64,000 bases of DNA, taken from Pseudomonadota bacterium. Lineage in GTDB: Bacteria > Pseudomonadota > Alphaproteobacteria > Rhizobiales > Hyphomicrobiaceae. Positions 1 to 8,789 of the stretch are shown piece after piece; positions within the stretch are counted from its first letter, which is position 1; each line of letters starts with the position of its first letter. Below the pieces are notes generated by a model. The model was not told where the DNA came from, searched no databases, and saw only the letters and a list, made by a program, of their open reading frames with translations. The DNA lies in NCBI GenBank assembly GCA_023412805.1, contig JAEZRM010000149.1, forward strand, positions 1-64,000, given 5' to 3'. Position numbers and translations under genes: made by a program.

Positions 1-182
1 GCGCACTCAGGATTGCTTGTGAGCCGAAATCGCACGAAAATGCTCATGAACCCGATGCAGACGCTAACTGCTTGGTAGACCGCCAGCCGCAGACCCCTTC
101 GTCGCGTTCTCACACAACCAAGACCCATAGCCGTCATTTTGAGGTCAGACAGACGATTGGCAAAGGGTAGGCAGCGCGGCAC

Positions 183-617
183 TCAAATGATGCCATGCTC
201 TCTCAGTAGCGTCTGCTCGTCGCCTGATACCCAACCGAAGACTTTCGGTTCCCCGTCCAACTTCTGAACGAGATAGTGAACATCGAAATCTATCGCTACG
301 TCCGGCTGATCCTTGCGGGCATAGACTGCTGTCCACGTAACATGGGCGACGCAATGATGTTCGTCTATCGGGGAGAGGACGACATTGCGTATTCGCATTT
401 CCTTCGTCCCTATCGCACGATAGTGCGCATAACCTTGCGCCAGGATTTGCTTGAATTGCTCGTCATTCTTTCCGGTCTTTACCCCGGCAGGTGCGGCGCC
501 TATGAACTCGGAAGTATACAGTGATGAGACCTCCTCCATGTCCACATCGCCGCCGAGGGACCGATTGAAAAAGTTCGCGTATCGCTCGAATAGCTTGCGT
601 ACGGCACTCTCCATCAT
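183..617 (-). CDS. NTF2-like / SnoaL-fold protein
   Basis: This encodes a 144-residue soluble protein with the size and pattern of the NTF2/SnoaL cone fold: an amphipathic N-terminal helix (LFERYANFFN) followed by alternating strands ending in a tryptophan-containing strand (VFGWVSGDEQ). There is no signal peptide. The frame is open for 46 more codons upstream, but a purine-rich ribosome site (GGAGAGGA) lies directly before tandem ATGs at 617 and 614, so the short form is preferred. The family includes isomerases, dehydratases and ligand binders, and no catalytic set can be named here. It stands alone, about 350 bases from the next gene. The fold assignment is moderately sure and the function is unknown. 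Confidence 0.7.
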   Translation of the reverse strand: MMESAVRKLFERYANFFNRSLGGDVDMEEVSSLYTSEFIGAAPAGVKTGKNDEQFKQILAQGYAHYRAIGTKEMRIRNVVLSPIDEHHCVAHVTWTAVYARKDQPDVAIDFDVHYLVQKLDGEPKVFGWVSGDEQTLLREHGII

Positions 618-971
618 TCCTCTCCGAGTGTAGCCGTTGCAGTGTGCGTCAATAAAATCAATCCGTCGAGTTTTGCACGAGGCCACTGTCTGCTCCTGGC
701 CCGAAGCGGACGCCATGCCGAACGTAGCTGTGGCGGAGGCGCGTTCCCTCGTCACGCTCCTGCGTGAGGTCAGAAGCGCCCCTACTTACTGCCCTGGGAA
801 TATTCGTGAACTTTAAGCGCCTGCGCGTCCCGACGCCTAAACCTACCAGTTGTCGCCATCGGTGAAGGCGACGGTGCCAGAGTCGCCGAACCGAATGCAG
901 CGAGTCGTACCAGTCGAAAGGTCCACAGTGTGACGGCATCCAGTTTTGGGCCGCCTGTAAGCGCCCGCACG
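618..971. other. intergenic stretch, no gene recognised
   Basis: Open frames on the minus strand here encode arginine- and serine-rich sequence with no recognisable domain and no ribosome site. The stretch probably holds the promoter of the 183-617 gene and the downstream untranslated region of the porin gene. Confidence 0.5.
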
Positions 972-1814
972 CTAGTCGAAATGGTAGCTCAACCCGATCC
1001 GGCCGATATGTCCTTCGAAGCGTGTCGAAATGCTCACGTCATTCACGTGTATGGGCGTGCCTGCACCGAGCCCTCCAGCTAACAAAGGGGCAATCTCGCC
1101 GGCGCTGAAATTCCTGGAGCCGAGATCGTAGTAGAGATATTCGCCGTTGATACTCCACCTTGCGCCTAGCATCGCCTCGATGCCGGCGCCGAGGGTCCAG
1201 CCGAAGCGCATATCCGACGAGCGGTGCCGGGCACTCGCATCGGCGAGAAATGGGTTAGTGTTCGTCTGCTCGATGAAGGTGCTGGTCTGGATGTTGGCGT
1301 AGGCCAAGCCACCCGTGGCATACACGAGCACCGAGGGCATGACGAGCCAGCCCAGGCGGCCACGCAGCGTGCCGATATAGTCGAGCGACTGATCGATCCG
1401 CACCGTAGAGGTTAGCGTCTGAAGAGAAAGGGTTTGGGTCGCGGCCTCGAACAAGGCTTGCGAATCGAGGGCCGTGCCCTGCAAATCGGCCTCGAGGCCT
1501 ACGACGACCTGAGGTGAAATCCGGAAATTGTACCCAAGCTTGCCTCCAGCCATGACGCCGGAAGGCGAATTTCCCGGCAATGCGCTGGGCAACGCGGCTA
1601 CGTAGCTCGCCGCGTGGTCGGGCGCGAAAAGCTGCGCGGGATTGACAAACGTCGTGGCCGAAGTGATGCCGGTATCGGAGATTCGGCCCCACGTGCCACC
1701 GACGGTCAGGCCAGCATAAAAGCCCTGCCAGTTCGCCTCGGTCGATTGAGCTTGAGCGGCTGCCGGAAAAGCCAATACAAGCGCGGACAATATTGTTGCG
1801 CGTGCGATTTTCAA
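972..1814 (-). CDS. outer-membrane beta-barrel protein (Omp25/Omp31-type)
   Basis: This 280-residue exported protein has a classical signal peptide (residues 1-22, ending AQA-QS) followed by the GFYAGLTVGG strand typical of alphaproteobacterial surface-immunogen porins. Alternating amphipathic strands run to the end, and the last strand finishes in an aromatic pattern (IGLSYHFD) suited to barrel insertion by the BAM complex. Motifs such as RGRLGW and TLGAGIEAML match the eight-stranded Omp25/Omp31 family, which contributes to outer-membrane integrity. Length is slightly above the usual 210-260 because of longer loops (residues 50-80 and 180-200). It is monocistronic. Family assignment is confident; any pore activity is inference. 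Confidence 0.88.
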   Translation of the reverse strand: MKIARATILSALVLAFPAAAQAQSTEANWQGFYAGLTVGGTWGRISDTGITSATTFVNPAQLFAPDHAASYVAALPSALPGNSPSGVMAGGKLGYNFRISPQVVVGLEADLQGTALDSQALFEAATQTLSLQTLTSTVRIDQSLDYIGTLRGRLGWLVMPSVLVYATGGLAYANIQTSTFIEQTNTNPFLADASARHRSSDMRFGWTLGAGIEAMLGARWSINGEYLYYDLGSRNFSAGEIAPLLAGGLGAGTPIHVNDVSISTRFEGHIGRIGLSYHFD

Positions 1815-2539
1815 GTTGCCCCCATCGGCACGCTCTCGCGTAGTCCGTATTTTCGAACATCATTCAGAATCAAGACTTACGTAGTTTCGGGCGGAGCTTT
1901 AACAACAATTCAGATGCGGGCGAGGCGGTCAACGTTGATAAGGTCCCGACAGCAGGCACGGCATCCGCCATCACAGCCATCATCTGCCTTCGGTTCATAG
2001 CGCTGGATCACATGGACAAGGTGACGATCCTCAGATCGTCGCCGATTTTCCTCGGGGGTGCATAGGGGCAAGCCCTGATCGCGCGGAGAGTTGGCTTGTT
2101 GGAATGTGACTTCCACTCCTGGCCCAGGGCATTGGAGAGGTGATGCCCGGTTACCGAGGTATTGTCGACATTCACGGTGATGGGCGGCAGCTGAGAGGCT
2201 CGCAGAAGATCAATGTTCGCTTACGGCACTAGTCGACATGCCCAGAGTCTCTCGGTGGATTCTCAGCAACCAAATGTGTGGTCGATTGTCGGCGGATAGC
2301 AGAAGGGCGATGGATTGCTGACGATGAGCGTCCGGTCGCCGCCCTGACCATGACATGCCAAACGCCCGGCAAGCTGACAGAAGTGCGACGCGACGACAGT
2401 CGCGATTGTACTAGACTACGATTGCCAGCGGAACCTTCTCAGGCACACCGCCGACTTGAACTTGTGTGCCCAAGATGGTTCAAGGGGGCAAGACTGGATG
2501 CAATCAGCGCATAATCTTTACCAAGGAGGAGACGAAAAA
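1815..2539. other. long intergenic stretch with a possible gene remnant
   Basis: No intact gene is supported in these 725 bases between the porin and the TAXI transporter. A minus-strand leader-like ORF is listed separately (1870-1998). Other short frames, including one with a CDGGCRACC cluster at about 1910-2116, lack a ribosome site and a recognisable domain. The right end must carry the promoter of the TAXI operon. Confidence 0.5.
1870..1998 (-). pseudogene. possible remnant of an exported protein (leader only)
   Basis: A 42-codon ATG frame begins MNRRQMMAV and continues with small and hydrophobic residues ending TASPASEL. This resembles a Tat or Sec export leader, but it stops soon after where the mature protein should begin. 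It may be the 5' stump of a lost exported-protein gene, or chance. No strong ribosome site precedes it. Confidence 0.2.
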
Positions 2540-3697
2540 ATGGAGATTGATCGCAGGACCTATCTCGGTGGCATGGGCGCTGCTCTAGGCGCGGGGTTGC
2601 TGCCGGACATGGTCGCTGCACAGGCACAGTCGGCGCCCGGCTTGCCCTCCACGATGATCTGGAGCGTCTATGACGTCGGCGCGTCGGGCTATGTCGAGGC
2701 CTCTGCAATCGCGGACGCACTGGGCAAGGCCTACGGCACGCGCGTTCGTTTGCAGCCTTCGGGCACTTCGATTGGGCGCATCCAGCCGGTCAAGGAGCGT
2801 CGTGTATCGCACGGATGGCTCGCGACGGAAGTCTTCTTTGCTGCCGAAGGGCTTTATGAATACGCTGCGCCAAATTGGGGTCCGCAAGACCTGCGCTGCT
2901 TGCTCGGACGCATGAACTCGCTTTCGATTTGCGTGACCAAGACCAGCGGCATTAAAACGCTGCAGGATCTCAAGGGCAAGCGTTACGCGATTGCCAAAGC
3001 CAATACCTCTGTCAACGCGAAGATCGAGCCCATTCTCGAGGCTGGCGGCATATCTTACAAGGATATGCAGGTCATTGAGTTCCCAAGCTATGGCGCGTCA
3101 TTGAAAGCCCTCATAGAGGGCCGCGCAGACGCCGCAGGCGCAGCTTTGACGACAGTGTCGCTGCGTGAGCTCGAAGCAAGTTCCTACGGTATCGACTGGA
3201 TTGAGCTGCCGGAAACCGACAAGGAGCTGTGGAGCAAGATCCAGCGCGCCATACCGCTTGCAGCTCCCTACTCCGAGACGTTCGGCTCGGGCGTATCCAA
3301 GGAGAATCCGAAGACGGTCATGGGCTACAAGTACCCGATGATCACCGTCTATGGAGACGCAAAGGAAGAGGAAGTTTACGCCGTCACCAAGGCGATCGTG
3401 GACACCTACGACACCTATAAGGCTGCGTCACCGATCATGGAGCGTTGGGAGGTCAAGAACTCCGGCAGCTTCCCGAAAGACGCGCCATTCCACGACGGAG
3501 CCATCAGGCTCCTAAAAGAGAAGAACGTATGGACGCCTGAGCACCAGAAGTGGCAGGACGGCATCGTCAAGCGGCACAAGCTGCTGCGCGAGGCTTGGGC
3601 AGTCATGATGAAGGAGCCTGCGGCCAGTGGCGCAGATGCGGCAAAGCTCCAGGAGATGTGGATGCCGCGTCGCGCAGAGATACTCAAGGCTCTCTAG
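2540..3697 (+). CDS. TAXI-family TRAP transporter solute-binding protein
   Basis: This is a periplasmic solute receptor of 385 residues for a TAXI-type TRAP transporter. It starts with a Tat-like leader (DRRTYLGG, residues 4-11, hydrophobic core, cleavage near AQAQS). The mature part follows the TAXI binding-protein pattern: GASGYVEASAIADAL near the N-terminus, then DLKGKRYAI and LIEGRADAAGA in the central hinge region. The ATG at 2540 is chosen over upstream ATGs because AAGGAGGA lies nine bases before it and because the leader then begins correctly. The cognate permease follows after 129 bases that contain a strong hairpin. The substrate is unknown; characterised members bind glutamate-like or other organic acids. 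Confidence 0.9.
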   Translation: MEIDRRTYLGGMGAALGAGLLPDMVAAQAQSAPGLPSTMIWSVYDVGASGYVEASAIADALGKAYGTRVRLQPSGTSIGRIQPVKERRVSHGWLATEVFFAAEGLYEYAAPNWGPQDLRCLLGRMNSLSICVTKTSGIKTLQDLKGKRYAIAKANTSVNAKIEPILEAGGISYKDMQVIEFPSYGASLKALIEGRADAAGAALTTVSLRELEASSYGIDWIELPETDKELWSKIQRAIPLAAPYSETFGSGVSKENPKTVMGYKYPMITVYGDAKEEEVYAVTKAIVDTYDTYKAASPIMERWEVKNSGSFPKDAPFHDGAIRLLKEKNVWTPEHQKWQDGIVKRHKLLREAWAVMMKEPAASGADAAKLQEMWMPRRAEILKAL

Positions 3698-3712
3698 TTC
3701 TCCCGCATTGTA

Positions 3713-3741
3713 GCGGGCGCGTCAGGTACTGGCGCGCCCGC
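3713..3741 (+). promoter_or_regulatory. GC-rich hairpin between receptor and permease genes
   Basis: A perfect 9-bp inverted repeat (GCGGGCGCG / CGCGCCCGC) with an 11-base loop lies 16 bases after the receptor stop codon. No T-run follows, so it is more likely an mRNA-stabilising or attenuating element that keeps receptor mRNA above permease mRNA than a full terminator. Confidence 0.5.
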
Positions 3742-3826
3742 GCTCCTTTGAGCAGCAGCGGACTACCATCTCTCGAGCCCTCAAGGCTGCGGGCGCGATG
3801 CAAAGTGATTTCAGGGGGTGATCTGA

Positions 3827-5767
3827 ATGGCGACTGAAGGGCAGACGACTGCTGAGATCATGGAAGATCCCGAGGCGCGCTCGGCCCGACTCGTCGGGGC
3901 GGCTTTCTGGGTAACGTTTGCTCTGACCGTCGTCGGACTGTTCCTCTCCATCAATCAAGTCTTCAACCTCGGATTCGCCGGCTTCAGGCCGATCAGCACC
4001 GCCTACTACTACCTGATGATCGGCATTTTCGGTGCGATCGGCTTCCTGGTCTATCCAGTGCGCAAGCCATGGCATGGCCCTGTTCCGTGGTACGACTGGA
4101 TGTGTGCCGCGGCGCTGCTTTGCCTCACCATCTGGATCGCCATGCGAGCTCAGGCGATCATCGACGCCGGTTGGAATACGACTGGACCGCTCCATGCAAC
4201 CATCGTCGCAGGCGCCGTCGTTGTTCTTGTTCTCGAGGGACTGCGCCGCACCGGCGAGATGATCCTTTTCATCTTCTGCCTCGTGTTTGCGTCATTTCCT
4301 CTCTACGCCGGCTACATGCCGGGCTTCCTATGGGGCGTTCAGCTCGATCTTGCCCAGACTCTAAATGAACATGTCTACGGCCTCGAGAGTCTGATCGGCA
4401 TACCCATGCAGGTTGTCGCCGACACCCTGATCGGCTTCCTCGTGTTCGGCGTGGTTTTGTCGACCACGGGGGGCGGGGCGTTTTTCATGGAGTTCGCCTC
4501 GGCATTGTTGGGAACGTCCCGCGGTGGCCCCGCGAAGGTCGCAATCATCTCGTCGGGCTTGTTCGGGATGCTGTCTGGTAGCCCGACCTCGAACGTCTTG
4601 ACGACCGGAACGCTCACCATTCCGACCATGAAGCGCTGCGGCTACCCGCCGGTCTATGCTGGTGCGGTCGAAGCTTGCGCCTCGACCGGCGGTGCGCTCA
4701 TGCCGCCAGTGATGGGGGCAGCCGCCTTCATCATGGCCAACTTTCTGAACGTTCCATACGCAGAGGTCGTCATCGCGGCATTCTTGCCCGCGTTGCTCTT
4801 CTATTTTGCTCTATTCGTGCAGACCGATTTCTACGCGGGGCGGAATGGCCTTCGTGGCGTCGAAGCGCACGAGGTTCCGCCGCTCATGGCGACCCTTGCC
4901 GGTGGGTGGTACTACATCGCCGCAATTATCGGTCTTACCGTCCTGCTGCTGGTCTGGCGCCTTGAAGGCGAAGCGCCCTTCTGGGTTTCGCTTTTCCTCG
5001 TGCTTGTGGCTGTTGCGAGAGCCCGCACGATCGGCTTCACAGCCAAACGCTTTGCAGGCCTCGTCGTGGATGTCGGCCAGTCCATTGCCCAGATCGTCGG
5101 TTTGATTGCCGGCATAGGTCTCATTATCGGCGCGCTTTCGATTACGGGCGTCGCGAACTCGTTCTCACGCGAACTCGTGCAGTATGCCGGCAACAACGTT
5201 TTCCTTCTGCTCGTCACCGGCGCTATCACGAGCTTCATCCTCGGCATGGGGATGACGGCCTCGGCTTGCTATATCTTCGTCGCGATCACAGTTGCGCCAG
5301 CGTTGATCAGCCTGGGGCTCGATCCAATGGCTGTGCATCTGTACGTCTTCTACTGGGGGCTCGTGTCCTTCATCACGCCACCGGTGGCGCTGGCGGCGAT
5401 CGCTGCGGCGTCGATTGCCAAAGCAGACGCGATGGCCGTCGGCTTCAAGGCTATCCGCATTGGTTGTCTGCTGTTCGTGCTCCCGATGCTGTTCGTTCTG
5501 CAGCCAGCTTTGATCCTGAAGGGGCCGTTGTTGCAGGTATTGCAGGTTTCCGCGACCGCTATCGGTGCGGTGCTTCTCCTGGCTGCGGCATTCGAAGGTT
5601 ACTTCTACCGGATCGGGAATCTGCCAATCTGGTCGCGCATTGTGATTGGCTTCGCCGGGTTCATGATGCTGATCCCTGAAACGTACACCGACCTCCTGGG
5701 GCTCACTCTGGGGAGCGCGACGTTGGCGGTCTTGGTTCTTTCCGGGCGTCGGGCGGCAGCCGAGTAG
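3827..5767 (+). CDS. TRAP transporter fused permease (DctQM type, TAXI system)
   Basis: This 646-residue multi-spanning protein combines the small (DctQ-like, about residues 20-150, four helices) and large (DctM-like, about residues 165-640) TRAP membrane subunits in one chain, the usual form in TAXI systems. DctM hallmarks are visible: the hairpin region GLFGMLSGSPTSNVLTTG, the segment GGALMPPVMGAAAF and, in the second half, GMGMTASACYIF and SFITPPVALAA, the two pseudo-symmetric sodium/substrate-binding motifs. The start at 3827 has a GGGGTGA site. Together with the upstream receptor it forms a sodium-coupled secondary importer in the inner membrane, probably for an organic acid. Confidence 0.93.
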   Translation: MATEGQTTAEIMEDPEARSARLVGAAFWVTFALTVVGLFLSINQVFNLGFAGFRPISTAYYYLMIGIFGAIGFLVYPVRKPWHGPVPWYDWMCAAALLCLTIWIAMRAQAIIDAGWNTTGPLHATIVAGAVVVLVLEGLRRTGEMILFIFCLVFASFPLYAGYMPGFLWGVQLDLAQTLNEHVYGLESLIGIPMQVVADTLIGFLVFGVVLSTTGGGAFFMEFASALLGTSRGGPAKVAIISSGLFGMLSGSPTSNVLTTGTLTIPTMKRCGYPPVYAGAVEACASTGGALMPPVMGAAAFIMANFLNVPYAEVVIAAFLPALLFYFALFVQTDFYAGRNGLRGVEAHEVPPLMATLAGGWYYIAAIIGLTVLLLVWRLEGEAPFWVSLFLVLVAVARARTIGFTAKRFAGLVVDVGQSIAQIVGLIAGIGLIIGALSITGVANSFSRELVQYAGNNVFLLLVTGAITSFILGMGMTASACYIFVAITVAPALISLGLDPMAVHLYVFYWGLVSFITPPVALAAIAAASIAKADAMAVGFKAIRIGCLLFVLPMLFVLQPALILKGPLLQVLQVSATAIGAVLLLAAAFEGYFYRIGNLPIWSRIVIGFAGFMMLIPETYTDLLGLTLGSATLAVLVLSGRRAAAE

Positions 5768-5782
5768 AGGTACTCTGCAGCA

Positions 5783-5804
5783 AGTGTCATCTTGAGATGA
5801 TACT
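5783..5804. promoter_or_regulatory. inverted repeat between TRAP permease and IclR gene
   Basis: AGTGTCAT-CTTGAG-ATGATACT forms an eight-pair stem with one G-T wobble just after the permease stop. It could be a weak terminator for the TAXI operon or an operator upstream of the regulator. There is no T-run. Confidence 0.35.
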
Positions 5805-5951
5805 CGCACTGGCTGGGGATAATGCCGTCAGTTCAATCAAACGCCCTCGTCTCCGGGTGTGATTATTCACGCTTGTGATTTCTATCGCTCAGTGTCTGAA
5901 TGCAGGTCGGCGGCCAGGCGGCAGGCCTCGCGCTGGATGGAGTGAGGGGAA

Positions 5952-6686
5952 ATGCTCGTCAAGCAAGTGGCCAACGTCCTCGAGTTGATGGAGTACTTTG
6001 CTAAGCGCAGGAAGCCGTCGACTCTCGCGCAGATCGCCGATGACCTCGAATGGCCGCGATCGAGCACGTTCAACATCGTTGGGACGCTGGCGGACAGGGG
6101 CTATCTCTACGAGCCGACGGCTAGGCGCGGATACTATCCGAGCCCGCGCTGGCTGGCGGTCGCCCAAGCAGTCGGCGAGGCCGAACCTCTCCCCGAAGCC
6201 GTGTGCGATGCGGTCGCCGACATCGCTCTCCAGACGGGCGAGACAACCGCCGTAGGATCAGTCGCTGGCACGTCCGTCATCATGCTTTATGTAATCGAGT
6301 CGAAGCACCCGCTGCGTTATTTCGCCCAGGTCGGTACGCTCGTGCCGATCCAGGCGAGCTCCGCAGGGCGCGCTCTGCTTGCCCAATACACACCGCAGGA
6401 GCGGCGCGCTCTCTACAAGAAAATTAGTTTCGATCGCTATTCGAAGACGAGCCCCGCCAACGCCGCTGCCGTCGAAGCCGAGATCCTCGAGGCGGTCAAG
6501 CGCGGTTATCACCAGAGCAACTCCGAGTACATCGCCGACCTCGCCGGCGTCAGTCTATCGCTACCTATTGGGCAGCGGCGGTTGTCGCTCGTGGTGGCTG
6601 GACCAGTCTCCCGCTGCTTGGACCGCAGGCCGAAAACGGCAAAGATCATGAAGGCTGCGGTCAAAAAGTATCTAAGCGATATCTGA
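5952..6686 (+). CDS. IclR-family transcriptional regulator
   Basis: This 244-residue DNA-binding regulator has the standard IclR layout. The winged helix-turn-helix at residues 1-60 includes LAQIADDLEWPRSSTFNIVGTL followed by the wing DRGYLYE. The effector-binding GAF-like domain spans about residues 75-240 and contains the conserved VPIQASSAGRALLA segment and the late GPVSR strand. The ATG at 5952 follows GTGAGGGGA. It sits between two TRAP systems transcribed in the same direction, so it probably controls one or both in response to the transported acid or a catabolite. A 15-bp palindrome like the classical IclR operator lies at 6731-6745. Confidence 0.9.
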   Translation: MLVKQVANVLELMEYFAKRRKPSTLAQIADDLEWPRSSTFNIVGTLADRGYLYEPTARRGYYPSPRWLAVAQAVGEAEPLPEAVCDAVADIALQTGETTAVGSVAGTSVIMLYVIESKHPLRYFAQVGTLVPIQASSAGRALLAQYTPQERRALYKKISFDRYSKTSPANAAAVEAEILEAVKRGYHQSNSEYIADLAGVSLSLPIGQRRLSLVVAGPVSRCLDRRPKTAKIMKAAVKKYLSDI

Positions 6687-6730
6687 TCCCGCGATTCCGC
6701 GGTTGACGTATCGGAACAGGCGAGGCAGCT

Positions 6731-6745
6731 TGGACACCCTGTCCA
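6731..6745. promoter_or_regulatory. 15-bp palindrome resembling an IclR operator
   Basis: TGGACA-CCC-TGTCCA is a perfect 6+3+6 palindrome in the 376-base gap (6687-7062) between the IclR gene and the DctP receptor gene. It has the same 15-bp length and the same outer TGGA/TCCA arms as the known IclR-type site TGGAAATnATTTCCA. The placement suggests control of the downstream TRAP operon. The rest of the gap shows no gene. Confidence 0.5.
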
Positions 6746-7062
6746 CACTTTTGACTGATGCGTTCAGAATACTGAATTGATGGACGTGCAGTCCGTTGCC
6801 GGGCCGCCCATTGAGGCGGCTCCAACAAAAAAGAAAATCGGGAGGAGGGACCTCATGCGCCTGGCGGGTAAGCTCGCGGTCATCGCCGTTGAAGCCTCCG
6901 GAAAGAGGCCACGGATAGAAGTTGAAATCTTCCGGCGGTGGAGCGCGACCGCGCCTCCAAATCAATCTCGCAGTTCTGCCACAGCTCTGCTGCCACCACT
7001 CACAGGTGACGGGCTAACGTCAGCTGTCATTTGATCAAAACAGAAAGACCAGGGAGATGCTC

Positions 7063-8130
7063 GTGACCCGTTTCATCGATCCAAGATCCCTTCGCGGGAC
7101 AATTGCCGCCGGAGCCGCCGCCTTGTTGGCCGCGAACCTGATGACGCAGGGTGCCGCGGCGCAGAGCAAAATGCGCATCGCACACGCCTATCCGGAGCAC
7201 ACTCAGCACGGACGCAACATGGCCTTCTTCAAGCAGAAGGTCGAGGAGCTCACCGGCGGCCGCCTAGCAGTCACGATCCATCCGAATGCCGAGCTCGGCG
7301 GGATCAGCCAAGAAGTGACGATGGTACAAACCGGAACGGTTGACGCCACCTATAACATCAGCGGCATCGTCGAGGGCGTCGATCCAGGCGAAGCAATCTG
7401 GAACATTCCATTCCTGCTCAAGGTGGCGCCTGGTCAGGGCGAGCACATGCGCCGCGTCATGAATGACAAGACCATCCAGGACATTCTCGCCAAGCGGCAA
7501 GCCGGAAAGGGTTTGAAGCGGCTAGGTCACATTCCGACGCTCAACGGCTTCATGGTCGTCGGCAACAACGTCCGCGCCGTTGAGAAACTCGACGACCTGA
7601 AGGGCCTGCGCATCCGCCATCCCGGTGGTTTGATGGGGGAGCTGTACATCCGCAACCTCGGCGCTTCACCGATGACCGTTGCGGGGGCGGAAGTGCCCGT
7701 CGCACTACAGCAGGGCGTTGTGGACGGTCTCGTGACCACGCCGGTCCATTACCACGACGCGCGCTGGCACACGAAGTTCATGACTCTGCCGTTCTATGCC
7801 GGCTACGGGCTGCCATTCCTCGCAAGCTTGCGCTGGTGGAATAGCCTGCCGAAGGATCTTCAGGAGATCATCGAGACCAAAGCCATCCCTGAAACTCAGG
7901 CTTACGCTGCGAAAGCGGTCGACGAGCTTGAGATCCGCTACATCAAAGAAATGCAGGCAGCACCCTACAATGTGAAGATCAGCTGGTTGAGCCCCGAGGA
8001 GATGGAGAACTTCGCCGGCAAGGTGCGTGACGCGGCCGTCGAGCGCTTTGTCAAGGCGGTCGGGGCCGATGGCCAGACGATGGTCGATCAGGTCAAGAAG
8101 CTCGGTGAGGGCATCGAGATCAAGCGTTGA
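7063..8130 (+). CDS. TRAP transporter DctP-family solute-binding protein
   Basis: This is a periplasmic receptor of 355 residues. After an export leader (about residues 1-34, ending AAAQS) come DctP-family signatures: the first strand KMRIAHAYPE, then HPNAELGG, and the conserved LKGLRIRHPGG segment, which carries the arginine that in characterised DctP proteins pairs with a substrate carboxylate. An ATG at 7057 touches the GGGAG ribosome site directly, while the in-frame GTG at 7063 has a six-base spacing, so GTG is preferred. The two permease genes follow downstream. The substrate is probably a carboxylic acid; its identity cannot be read from sequence. Confidence 0.92.
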   Translation: MTRFIDPRSLRGTIAAGAAALLAANLMTQGAAAQSKMRIAHAYPEHTQHGRNMAFFKQKVEELTGGRLAVTIHPNAELGGISQEVTMVQTGTVDATYNISGIVEGVDPGEAIWNIPFLLKVAPGQGEHMRRVMNDKTIQDILAKRQAGKGLKRLGHIPTLNGFMVVGNNVRAVEKLDDLKGLRIRHPGGLMGELYIRNLGASPMTVAGAEVPVALQQGVVDGLVTTPVHYHDARWHTKFMTLPFYAGYGLPFLASLRWWNSLPKDLQEIIETKAIPETQAYAAKAVDELEIRYIKEMQAAPYNVKISWLSPEEMENFAGKVRDAAVERFVKAVGADGQTMVDQVKKLGEGIEIKR

Positions 8131-8150
8131 TCTTTTGGGCGAACCCGCTT

Positions 8151-8180
8151 CGGGTCGGCGCATACCAGTGCGCCGGCCCG
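8151..8180 (+). promoter_or_regulatory. strong hairpin between DctP and DctQ genes
   Basis: A 12-pair stem (left arm CGGGTCGGCGCA, right arm TGCGCCGGCCCG, one G-T wobble) with loop TACCAG lies 20 bases after the receptor stop and ends 22 bases before the DctQ start. It lacks a T-run and probably acts as an mRNA 3'-end stabiliser or partial terminator that favours receptor expression. Confidence 0.6.
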
Positions 8181-8202
8181 ATCACTGTGGAGAGCAAGCG
8201 CC

Positions 8203-8715
8203 GTGCTACAGCGCTCTATGGATGTCCTCGAGAAAATACTCTTCTTCGTCTCTGGGCTGGCCATGCTTGCCAGTGTCGGCTTGGCTTTCGCCGCTGTCAT
8301 TATGCGGTATGTCTTCAGCTTCTCGCTAGAATGGATTGAGGAAGCTGCACGCTATCTCGCCCTGTTCGCGGCCTTCATCGTTGCGGGGCCTGTTCTACGC
8401 AATAAGGGGCATGTAGCGCTCGACTTACTCGTTACAGGCCTCACCGGCGCACGTCAGCAATTACATCTCTTCGCCGTGAACCTCGCAGCCTTCATCGTTG
8501 GCGGCGCGATCTTTGCCTGGGGCGCGGAACTTGCGCTGCAGACCTTTGAGTACGGCGTGCTTACCGCCTCGCTGCAGTTCCCGCAGTGGCTACCCTACAG
8601 CATCGTACCGCTCGGCATGGCCATACTGGTGCTGTTCAGTCTCGTCGGAATGATCGCTGCAATCCAGGCAATGCGCGCGCCCGCGCCAGAGGCGCGCACG
8701 CAACCCGAGCAATAG
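8203..8715 (+). CDS. TRAP transporter small permease (DctQ)
   Basis: This 170-residue inner-membrane protein has four predicted helices (about residues 12-34, 45-65, 85-105 and 125-150), the standard DctQ topology. The conserved EEAARYLALF amphipathic stretch between helices one and two is present. The start is GTG at 8203, spaced nine bases from GGAGA; an in-frame ATG at 8218 is an alternative. DctQ binds the large subunit DctM and is needed for assembly and function. The large-subunit gene begins about 75 bases downstream, so the set is one operon. Confidence 0.9.
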   Translation: MLQRSMDVLEKILFFVSGLAMLASVGLAFAAVIMRYVFSFSLEWIEEAARYLALFAAFIVAGPVLRNKGHVALDLLVTGLTGARQQLHLFAVNLAAFIVGGAIFAWGAELALQTFEYGVLTASLQFPQWLPYSIVPLGMAILVLFSLVGMIAAIQAMRAPAPEARTQPEQ

Positions 8716-8789
8716 GCCGGCGAGCCTGCTTGCAACAATGGCGCGGACCGAAACGCGCAATAAATCGACACAAATGGGGAGAACACGCT

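Noticed and set aside
1910..2116. Cysteine-rich 68-codon frame (CDGGCRACC)
   Set aside because: No usable ribosome site and no further cysteine pattern; overlaps another equally weak frame.
2278..2514. 78-codon frame upstream of the TAXI receptor
   Set aside because: No family resemblance, no ribosome site and low-complexity charged sequence; the region must hold the operon promoter.
8586..8789. N-terminal extension of the DctM permease
   Set aside because: The 68 extra codons overlap the DctQ 3' end and read as arginine-rich sequence; the GTG at 8790 has a proper ribosome site.
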